Positions 1 to 5,540 of a DNA stretch of 5,540 bases are shown here, one piece after another (the first letter of the stretch is position 1; the number at the start of each line of letters is the position of its first letter). A program made the translations under genes and the position numbers. The notes under the pieces were generated by a model. It was not told where the DNA came from, did no database searches, and saw only the letters and a program-made list of their open reading frames with translations. Source of the DNA: Verrucomicrobiota bacterium (GTDB taxonomy: Bacteria; Verrucomicrobiota; Verrucomicrobiia; Opitutales; Opitutaceae); assembly GCA_023446865.1 (NCBI GenBank), contig JAEXPL010000249.1, positions 1-5,540 of the forward strand, read 5' to 3'.

Positions 1-999
1 CTCCTCGGGCGGGGGGTTCATTGGGGGGCGCCGCTCTCCAGCGGGGCGTCCGCCCCCGATCCGGCACCGCCCACCGTCGACGGTCCACCGTCCACCGGAA
101 CCGACGGTCCCGCCTTGCTCGCGCCACTCGCCGCCCAGACGCTCCTGCTCGACCTCGCCGCGGCAGGCCCGCGGCTCGTCGCCGTCGGCGAACGCGGGCA
201 CATCCTGGTCTCCGATGATCAGGGACGCTCGTGGCGCCAAGTCCCCTCGCCCACCCGCGCGACGCTCACCGGCGTGCACTTCGCCGACCCGCGCAACGGC
301 TGGGCCGTCGGCCACCTCGGCACCATCCTCCGCACCATCGACGCCGGCGAGAGCTGGCAACCGCTCGCCGCCGGGCTCGACCGCGAGAGCGTGCTGCTCG
401 ATGTCCTCTTCCTGAACGCCGCCGAAGGTTTCGCCGTCGGCGCCTACGGCCTCTGCCTCCATACGACCGACGGCGGCGCCACCTGGACCCGCCTCGAGCC
501 ACAGCCCGATCAGTTCCACTTCAACCAGATCGCCCGAGCACCCGACGGCGCCCTGTTCCTCATCGGCGAGTCGGGCACGCTCCTGCGCTCGCGCGACGGC
601 GGGCTCGGCTGGGAACCCGTGCCGCCGCCCTACGAAGGCTCGCTCTTCGGCCTTGTCGCGCTCGCCGACGGCCAGCTCCTCGTCCACGGCCTGCGCGGCC
701 ATGTCTTCCGCTCGACCAACGGCGGCGCGGGCTGGCTCCCGGTCGCGACCTCGGTGCCCACGTTGCTGATGCACGGCCTCCGCCTCCGCAACGGCCTCGT
801 CGTGCTCGCCGGCCAGTCCGGCAATTTCTTCGTCAGCCGCGATCGCGGCCAGTCCTTCACCCTCTGGCAACCCGGCGACTCCTCCGGCGTCGCCGCCCTG
901 CTCGAGACGGCCGACGGCGCGTTGCTCGCCGTGGGTGACAAAGGCGTGCGCCGGTTCGATCCCCCGCCGGTCCAACCCCCGGCCGCCGCCGCGCCATGA
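1..999 (+). CDS. YCF48-like Asp-box (BNR) beta-propeller protein, 5'-partial
   Basis: Numbering residues from the TTG at 115, six Asp-box motifs (S/T-x-D-x-G-x-x-W/F) occur: SDDQGRSW (33-40), TIDAGESW (74-81), TTDGGATW (117-124), SRDGGLGW (159-166), STNGGAGW (200-207) and SRDRGQSF (241-248). Each follows a strand of the type AVGxxGxIL. The even spacing of about 40 residues indicates a roughly six- to seven-bladed propeller of the YCF48/HCF136 fold. The name comes from a photosystem II assembly factor, and nothing here suggests photosynthesis. A short Pro/Ala-rich tail ends the protein. The frame is open from base 1. Before residue 1 lie 38 codons that include GASAPDPAPP, which could be a signal-peptide cleavage region plus linker, so I place the start upstream of the window. 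TTG at 115 is a possible but weak start, with no ribosome binding site and no signal peptide. The stop overlaps the transporter start, implying a joint envelope role. The ligand is unknown. Confidence 0.85.
   Translation, partial: LLGRGVHWGAPLSSGASAPDPAPPTVDGPPSTGTDGPALLAPLAAQTLLLDLAAAGPRLVAVGERGHILVSDDQGRSWRQVPSPTRATLTGVHFADPRNGWAVGHLGTILRTIDAGESWQPLAAGLDRESVLLDVLFLNAAEGFAVGAYGLCLHTTDGGATWTRLEPQPDQFHFNQIARAPDGALFLIGESGTLLRSRDGGLGWEPVPPPYEGSLFGLVALADGQLLVHGLRGHVFRSTNGGAGWLPVATSVPTLLMHGLRLRNGLVVLAGQSGNFFVSRDRGQSFTLWQPGDSSGVAALLETADGALLAVGDKGVRRFDPPPVQPPAAAAP
64..98. repeat. Degenerate heptamer repeat with a 12-bp palindrome
   Basis: Five adjacent 7-mers can be read here: GCACCGC, CCACCGT, CGACGGT, CCACCGT and CCACCGG. 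The third is close to the reverse complement of its neighbours, giving a perfect 12-bp palindrome, ACCGTCGACGGT, at 73-84. A related CCGACGGTCC follows at 101-110. The array lies in the open frame before the propeller domain and would encode a Pro/Thr/Gly/Asp linker. It could be a slippage-prone linker or a small inserted repeat. If the gene in fact starts at 115, the array would be intergenic. Confidence 0.45.
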
Positions 1000-3326
1000 A
1001 CTTCGCCGCCCGCATCACCGCCGCGCTCGAGGCCCTCATCTTCGACCACCGCCGCGCGGTCCTCGCCGCCATCACCGCGTTCACGTTACTGATGGCGTTC
1101 TTCGCCTCCCGCACGCACATCGACGCCAGCTTCCTCAAGCAGCTGCCGCGCGAGCACGCCTACATCCAGACCTTCGAGCAGTACCAGACGGCCTTCGGCA
1201 ACGCCAACCGCGTCGTCATCGCCCTCACCGTCAAACACGACGACATCTTCCAACCGCAGTTCTTCGACACGCTGAAGAAGGTCACCGACGAGGTGTTCTT
1301 CCTCCCCGGTGTCGACCGATCGTCCGTCACCTCGCTGTACACGCCCAACGTCCGCTTCGTCGAGATCGTCGAGGACGGCTTCGCCGGCGGCACCGTCATC
1401 CCCGCCGACTTCCAGCCTACCGCCGCCGGTCTCGAACAGGTGCGGCAGAACGTGATCAAGTCCGGCAAGGTCGGCCAGCTCGTCGCCAATGATTTCACCG
1501 GCGCCATCGTCTCGGCCCAGCTGCTCGAGATCGATCCGTCCACCGGCAAGCGCCTGAACTACCTCGAGGTCGCCAAGGCGATCGAGGAGCGAATCCGCGC
1601 CCGCCACGTGCCGGCCGGCAGCGAGTTCGGCCTCGGTATCCATGTCATCGGCTTCGCCAAGATCATGGGCGATGTCGGCGAGGCCGTGCGCGACGTGCTG
1701 ATCTTCTTCCTCGTGTCGATCGTGCTCACCGCGCTCCTGGTGCTCATCTACACGCGCTCGCGCCGGCTCACCCTCTGGACGATCCTCTGCTCGTTCGTCG
1801 CCGTCGTCTGGCAGCTGGGCCTGCTCAACGTCCTGGGCTACGGCATCGACCCGCTCTCGATCCTCGTCCCGTTCCTCGTGTTCGCGATCGGCGTTTCCCA
1901 CGCCGTGCAGATGGTGCGTGCCTTCCGCAACGAAGCGTTCGAGGGTGCCGGCTCCCGTGCCGCCGCGCGCGCCGCGTTCCGCAGCCTGCTTTTCCCCGGC
2001 GCCGTGGCGCTCGCCACCGACACCATCGGCTTCCTCACGATGTTGCTGGTGAAGATCGAGATCATCCGCGAACTGGCCGTCACCGCCAGCCTCGGTGTCG
2101 CGCTGATCGTGCTGACCAACCTCGTGCTCCTGCCGGTCCTGCTCTCGTGGGTCGAACTCTCCCCCGCGTTCCTCGCCGGAATGAAGAAACGCAGCGCCCG
2201 CACCGACAACGCCTGGCGCCACTTCGAGCACCTCACCAAGCCGCTGATCTCCGGCTCCATCATCGTGATCGGCCTCGCGCTCGGGGCCTTCGGCTGGTCG
2301 AAGATGAAACACGTGCAGATCGGCGATCTCGACGCCGGCGTGCCCGAGCTCCGTCCCGACTCGCGCTACAACCTCGACGCCGCCACCATCGCCTCCCGCT
2401 TCACCGTCGGCGTGGACCTGATCTCCGTCATCGTCGAAACCGTGCCCAGCGGGTGCATCGATTACGACGTGATGACGCGCATCTCCGAGTTCGAATGGCA
2501 CGTGCGCAATGTCCCCGGTGTCCAGTCCACGATCTCGTTGGCCGCCGCCGCCAAGATCGTGAATACGGGCTGGAACGAGGGCAGCCTGAAGTGGCGCACG
2601 CTCCCGCCCAACAAGGCCATGCTCGCCCAGGCCACCTCCGCCTTCGATACCGGCTCCGGCCTGCTCAACGCCGATGGCTCGGTGATGCCCGTGATCGTCT
2701 ACCTCGCGGACCACAAGGCCGCCACGATCAAGCGCGTGATCGCCGCCGTCGAGGAGTTCGCCGCCGCCCACCCGTCGGATCGCGTCCGCTTCCGCCTCGC
2801 GAGCGGCAATGTCGGTGTCATGGCCGCGACCAACCAGGTCGTGGAGGAGACGCAGTGGCCGATCGTCGCCTGGGTCTTCGGCTCCGTCATCGCCCTCTGC
2901 CTGCTCACCTTCCGCTCGCTGCGGGCCACCATCTGCATCGTGGTGCCGCTCGCCATCGTGTCGTTGCTCGCCAACGCCGTCATGGTCGCCCTCGGCATCG
3001 GCCTGAAACCTTCGACCCTGCCAGTCATCTCGTTGGGCGTGGGCATCGGCGTCGACTACGGCATCTACCTGTTCTCGCGCCTGCAGGTGCACCTCGAGGC
3101 GGGCCTCGAGTTCGACGAAGCGCTCTTTCTCTCGTTCCGCCAGACCGGCAGCGCCGTGATCTTCACCGGACTGACCCTCGGCGTGGGCGTGAGCACGTGG
3201 ATCTTCTCCGGCCTCAAGTACCAGGCCGACATGGGCATCCTGCTCACCTTCATGTTCGTCGTGAACATGCTCGGCGCGATCCTCATGCTCCCCGCCCTCG
3301 CCCGCTGGCTCTACGCCCGCCGGTGA
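996..3326 (+). CDS. RND superfamily (MMPL-type) inner-membrane transporter
   Basis: This is a complete 776-residue protein with two tandem RND half-repeats. TM1 (about 21-37) precedes a periplasmic domain (about 40-230) and TM2-6 (about 233-252, 260-280, 288-308, 331-351, 361-385). TM7 (about 418-434) precedes a second periplasmic domain (about 435-620) and TM8-12 (about 622-638, 645-667, 676-694, 718-736, 745-767). TM10 carries GVGIGVDYGIYL, the MMPL-type Asp-Tyr pair (D687, Y688) expected to relay protons. The matching place in TM4 reads FAIGVSHAVQ, with Ser301-His302. The size fits MMPL/HpnN-like proteins and is well below the roughly 1000-residue AcrB-type pumps. No adaptor or outer-membrane channel gene is visible. 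The ATG lies in the ATGA overlap with the propeller gene, and no Shine-Dalgarno sequence is seen, so translation probably depends on the upstream gene. Such transporters often move lipids or hydrophobic compounds; the substrate here cannot be read from sequence. Confidence 0.93.
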   Translation: MNFAARITAALEALIFDHRRAVLAAITAFTLLMAFFASRTHIDASFLKQLPREHAYIQTFEQYQTAFGNANRVVIALTVKHDDIFQPQFFDTLKKVTDEVFFLPGVDRSSVTSLYTPNVRFVEIVEDGFAGGTVIPADFQPTAAGLEQVRQNVIKSGKVGQLVANDFTGAIVSAQLLEIDPSTGKRLNYLEVAKAIEERIRARHVPAGSEFGLGIHVIGFAKIMGDVGEAVRDVLIFFLVSIVLTALLVLIYTRSRRLTLWTILCSFVAVVWQLGLLNVLGYGIDPLSILVPFLVFAIGVSHAVQMVRAFRNEAFEGAGSRAAARAAFRSLLFPGAVALATDTIGFLTMLLVKIEIIRELAVTASLGVALIVLTNLVLLPVLLSWVELSPAFLAGMKKRSARTDNAWRHFEHLTKPLISGSIIVIGLALGAFGWSKMKHVQIGDLDAGVPELRPDSRYNLDAATIASRFTVGVDLISVIVETVPSGCIDYDVMTRISEFEWHVRNVPGVQSTISLAAAAKIVNTGWNEGSLKWRTLPPNKAMLAQATSAFDTGSGLLNADGSVMPVIVYLADHKAATIKRVIAAVEEFAAAHPSDRVRFRLASGNVGVMAATNQVVEETQWPIVAWVFGSVIALCLLTFRSLRATICIVVPLAIVSLLANAVMVALGIGLKPSTLPVISLGVGIGVDYGIYLFSRLQVHLEAGLEFDEALFLSFRQTGSAVIFTGLTLGVGVSTWIFSGLKYQADMGILLTFMFVVNMLGAILMLPALARWLYARR

Positions 3327-3341
3327 GGCCACAAGTTCGCT

Positions 3342-3364
3342 GTAGGCCACCGCGCCGAGGTGGC
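3342..3364 (+). repeat. REP-like element: GTAG head plus imperfect palindrome
   Basis: GTAG at 3342-3345 is followed directly by an imperfect 19-bp palindrome at 3346-3364. The outer arms GCCACC and GGTGGC pair perfectly. Inside them are one G/A mismatch and a small GC core. A GTAG or GGAG tetranucleotide joined to a bulged palindrome is the known layout of REP sequences mobilised by RAYT (TnpA-REP) transposases. It sits 15 bases after the transporter stop, a usual place for REPs. No T-tract follows, so it is not a classical intrinsic terminator, although it could still affect mRNA 3' ends. A single copy cannot prove membership of a repeat family. Confidence 0.45.
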
Positions 3365-3454
3365 GGTTGGCCCCACAAAGAACAAGTATCCATAGGTAGG
3401 GTGAAACCTCCGCTTGAGCCGCGGCACACAACTCGCTCAACCGTCCCCGCCGAA

Positions 3455-3491
3455 TCCCTTCGTTCCCTTCGTTGCCTTCTGTCGCTTCCGT
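3455..3491. repeat. T/C-rich degenerate 9-10 nt tandem repeat
   Basis: Two exact copies of TCCCTTCGT (3455-3463 and 3464-3472) are followed by the variants TGCCTTCTGT (3473-3482) and CGCTTCCGT (3483-3491). A looser continuation ending GCGT reaches about 3502. The strand is almost purely pyrimidine with regular GT steps, unlike the flanking genes. On the opposite strand it reads as repeats of ACGAAGGGA. Similar phrases recur, as I remember them, between genes in large-genome Verrucomicrobiota; this needs a search. The array lies between two CCGCGG-containing motifs (3417-3424 and 3511-3518) that form an 8-bp inverted pair. Because CCGCGG is itself palindromic, that pairing is weak evidence for an element boundary. 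Confidence 0.5.
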
Positions 3492-3513
3492 CTGCATTGC
3501 GTCTTCGCTCCCG

Positions 3514-3528
3514 CGGCTGAGCCGGCTC
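3514..3528. repeat. Overlapping GC palindromes upstream of the topoisomerase gene
   Basis: CGGCTGAGCCG (3514-3524, with G3519 at the centre) and GAGCCGGCTC (3519-3528, perfect) overlap, 41 bases before the topoisomerase ATG. They might be an operator or the edge of the adjacent T/C-rich repeat. Neither arm-loop geometry nor a T-tract supports a terminator. A regulatory role is only a possibility, since short palindromes are common in DNA this rich in GC. Confidence 0.25.
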
Positions 3529-3568
3529 TTGATTTCCGCGCCGCGCCCTCAAACCATTCCGCGCTCCG

Positions 3569-5540
3569 ATGAAGATCCTCGTTGTCGCCGAAAAGCCCTC
3601 CGTCGCGCTCGACCTCGCCAAGGCGCTGCTCGGAGTGAAGGAGGAGTCCGGCAAGTTCTTCAAGGGTCAGACGCCCCTCGGCGACGAGCTCACCATCACC
3701 TGCGCCGCGGGCCATTTCCTCCAGCTCGCCAAGCCCGAGGCCTACGACGCCGTGCACGGCAAACAGTACGGCAAGTGGCGCATCGCCGACCTGCCGATCC
3801 TCCCCAAGCCGGGCTGGGATTTCGACGAGATCCCCCGTGAACGCGCCGAGCGCTCGCTCGAAATCCTCGCCGGCCACCTGCGCGCCCACGAGGGCGGCGA
3901 GATCGTCAACGCCTGCGACGCCGGCCGAGAGGGCGAGCTCATCTTCCGCAAGATCCTGCGCCACTCCGGCGTCGACACCACGAAGACCACGCTCTCGCGC
4001 ATGTGGATGCAGGAGATGACCGAGAAGGCCTTCCGCGACGCGTACCGCCAGCGCCGTCCGCTCGCCGAGCGCGACGGCCTCGGCGCCGCCGGCTACACCC
4101 GCGACCAGGCCGACTGGCTCTCGGGCATGAACAAGACCGTGCTCGCGACCAAGACCCTGCCTCGCGGCACCGGCAACTGGCGGGTCTGGAGCGTCGGGCG
4201 TGTCCAGCCTCCCACGCTCGCCCTGATCTACGAACGCGACCGCACCATCGCGTTCTTCAAGCCACAGAACTTCTGGGAAGTCTACGGCGTGTTCGACGGC
4301 GTCACCGCCAAGGCCGACCTCGACGCCTACGCCGCCGCGGAGAACCGCGAGAAGCTCCTCGGCCGTCCCCAGATCCTGGAGGACCGCGACCGCAAGGCGT
4401 TCTGGTCCGAGGCGCTCGCCACGCGGTTCACCGAGGCCGCGCTCGCACCGCGCCTCTACGCCGTCAAAGACTCGGCCTCGCAGCGCACCGAGCGCCCGCC
4501 CCTGCCTTTCGACCTGCAGGAGGCGTCGAAGTACTTTTCCAAGAAGTTCGGTTGGACGGCCGCGCACTCGCTCGAGGTGCTCCAGTCGCTCTACGAGGAC
4601 CTGAAGGTCATCAGCTACCCGCGTACCGATTCGCGCTACTTTCCCGATTCCGCCGAGATGCGCCAGAAGGTCTGCGAAGGCATTCGCGCCGCGCACGCCT
4701 GGATCCGCGAGAAACACCCGGCCACGCACCTCGCCTCACAGGAGCTGCGCACCGACGAGGAGATGGGCAAGGCGAAGGCGTTCAAGAACGCCGAGAGCGA
4801 CCACTACGCGCTCCACCCGCTCTCCGATCTCTCGCGTCTCGCCCGCGCCAACCGTGACCAGTTGCTCGCTTGGATGGCCGTCGCGCAGGCCTGCCTCATC
4901 GCGCTCGACGAGCCGCTCAAGGCCAAGGTGATCGTGCGCCGTTGGGAGCAGAAGGACGCCACCGGCGACTACGCGCCCTGCGTCTTCCGCACCGCCCGCG
5001 AGAACATCCTCGTGCCCGGCTGGACCCGCTGGGTGAAGGACACCGGCGACGCCAAGACGCCGCCCGGCATGCCCGACCTCGTCGCCGAGCAGCCGCTCGA
5101 CAAGACCGAGATCAAGAAACTCGAGACGAACCCACCGAAGCCCTACGACGACGCCACCATCCTCACCGCGATGGAGTACGCCGGCACCACAATCGAGGAG
5201 GGCGCGCACTCGCCCGAGCACCTCGAGGAGCTGATCGAGGCGATGAAGGACCGCGGCCTCGGCACGCCCGCCACGCGCGCCGCGATCATCGAGACGCTCG
5301 TCGAGCGCGGCTTCATCGAGCGCAAGGGCAAGGCGCTCATCACCACCCAGAACGGCCGCGCCCTCGTGCGCGCGCTCAAGAAGATCGACCCCGCCGCCGT
5401 CTCCGCGCAACAAACCGCCGAGATGGAGTACGAGCTCAAGAAGATGGAGCGCGGCAACTCCAGCTACACCCGCGAGACGTTCCTCGACGCCCTGCTCCAG
5501 CAGTTCCTCGGCGTCGCCGAAGCCTACAAGGCCGCCAGCA
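3569..5540 (+). CDS. topB: Type IA DNA topoisomerase, topoisomerase III (TopB) group, 3'-partial
   Basis: The ATG at 3569 opens 657 codons without a stop, running past the right edge. The start is secure because family homology begins at residue 1 (MKILVVAEKPSVA, with E8 and K9 of the Toprim domain). The acidic Toprim motif is CDAGREGELI (D117, E121, E123). ADWLSGMN (181-188) and VGRVQPPTLALI (209-220) mark the next conserved blocks. ISYPRTDSRY (348-357) holds the catalytic Tyr350, which attacks DNA to form a 5'-phosphotyrosine, with Arg352 beside it. SDHYALHPL (410-418) gives the conserved His412. GLGTPATRAAIIETL (563-577) is the late conserved block. The enzyme would relax or decatenate single-stranded or hemicatenated DNA during replication and recombination. 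E. coli topoisomerase III is about 650 residues with its Tyr at 328, so this protein is longer and may carry extra C-terminal, perhaps zinc-binding, repeats beyond the window. No Shine-Dalgarno sequence precedes the ATG. The neighbouring genes do not suggest a mobile element. Confidence 0.93.
   Translation, partial: MKILVVAEKPSVALDLAKALLGVKEESGKFFKGQTPLGDELTITCAAGHFLQLAKPEAYDAVHGKQYGKWRIADLPILPKPGWDFDEIPRERAERSLEILAGHLRAHEGGEIVNACDAGREGELIFRKILRHSGVDTTKTTLSRMWMQEMTEKAFRDAYRQRRPLAERDGLGAAGYTRDQADWLSGMNKTVLATKTLPRGTGNWRVWSVGRVQPPTLALIYERDRTIAFFKPQNFWEVYGVFDGVTAKADLDAYAAAENREKLLGRPQILEDRDRKAFWSEALATRFTEAALAPRLYAVKDSASQRTERPPLPFDLQEASKYFSKKFGWTAAHSLEVLQSLYEDLKVISYPRTDSRYFPDSAEMRQKVCEGIRAAHAWIREKHPATHLASQELRTDEEMGKAKAFKNAESDHYALHPLSDLSRLARANRDQLLAWMAVAQACLIALDEPLKAKVIVRRWEQKDATGDYAPCVFRTARENILVPGWTRWVKDTGDAKTPPGMPDLVAEQPLDKTEIKKLETNPPKPYDDATILTAMEYAGTTIEEGAHSPEHLEELIEAMKDRGLGTPATRAAIIETLVERGFIERKGKALITTQNGRALVRALKKIDPAAVSAQQTAEMEYELKKMERGNSSYTRETFLDALLQQFLGVAEAYKAAS

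Noticed and set aside
3346..3364. Intrinsic terminator after the transporter gene
   Set aside because: The hairpin is present but is followed by GGTTGGCCCC rather than a T-tract, so only a REP-like reading is supported.
3394..3409. A second GTAG (3396-3399) that might pair with the first as a double-REP unit
   Set aside because: Only a 4-bp AGGT/ACCT stem surrounds it, with no REP-like palindrome following GTAG.
1086..3497. An 803-codon open frame on the minus strand, opposite the transporter gene
   Set aside because: The translation is a low-complexity run of Asp, Glu, Gly, His and Arg with no recognisable domain. It mirrors the GC-rich codons of the well-supported transporter on the other strand, so it is a composition shadow.
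2147..3520. A 457-codon + strand frame overlapping the transporter in another frame
   Set aside because: The translation is dominated by Arg, Pro and His with no domain or membrane segments, as expected from out-of-frame reading of GC-rich DNA.
3529..3557. Sigma-70 promoter before the topoisomerase gene (TTGATT at 3529-3534)
   Set aside because: The -35-like hexamer has no convincing TATAAT-like partner at the right spacing; the best candidate, AACCAT near 3552, is too poor a match.
3437..4729. A 430-codon open frame on the minus strand, opposite the topoisomerase
   Set aside because: It has no family motif and is rich in Gly, Leu, Arg and Glu. It lies antisense to coding DNA with clear type IA topoisomerase motifs, so it is a shadow.
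3569..5540. An integrative conjugative element signalled by TopB
   Set aside because: TopB occurs on such elements, but no integrase, relaxase, conjugation gene or attachment site is visible here, and base composition matches the neighbouring genes.

Overview
The window carries three genes, all on the + strand, in GC-rich DNA whose codons end mostly in C or G. It reads as ordinary chromosome of a GC-rich environmental bacterium. My best guess is Verrucomicrobiota, probably Opitutaceae-like. That rests on the base composition, on the look of the YCF48/RND gene pair, and on a T/C-rich intergenic phrase I associate with that phylum. It is inference, because no rRNA or phylogenetic marker is present.

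Layout: (1) 1-999 is the 3' part of a gene for a secreted YCF48-like beta-propeller with six Asp-box repeats; its frame is open to the left edge, so its true start is probably just outside. (2) 996-3326 is a complete gene for a 776-residue RND/MMPL-family membrane transporter. It overlaps the first gene by four bases (ATGA), so the two are very likely one translationally coupled operon. (3) 3327-3568 is a 242-base intergenic region of mixed composition. It holds a REP-like hairpin with a GTAG head, a degenerate T/C-rich tandem array and overlapping GC palindromes. (4) 3569-5540 is the first 657 codons of a type IA DNA topoisomerase of the topoisomerase III (TopB) group, running off the right edge.

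The propeller and transporter probably work together in the cell envelope. The propeller would sit in the periplasm and the transporter in the inner membrane, exporting or trafficking an unknown, probably lipidic, substrate. The topoisomerase is a cytoplasmic DNA-processing enzyme with no evident functional link to them, and the repeat-bearing gap separates the two units. I found no RNA gene, CRISPR array, insertion sequence or integrase. No wholly new system is evident. The points most worth following are the two intergenic repeats, the propeller-transporter pair, and unusual residues in the conserved motifs of the transporter and the topoisomerase.
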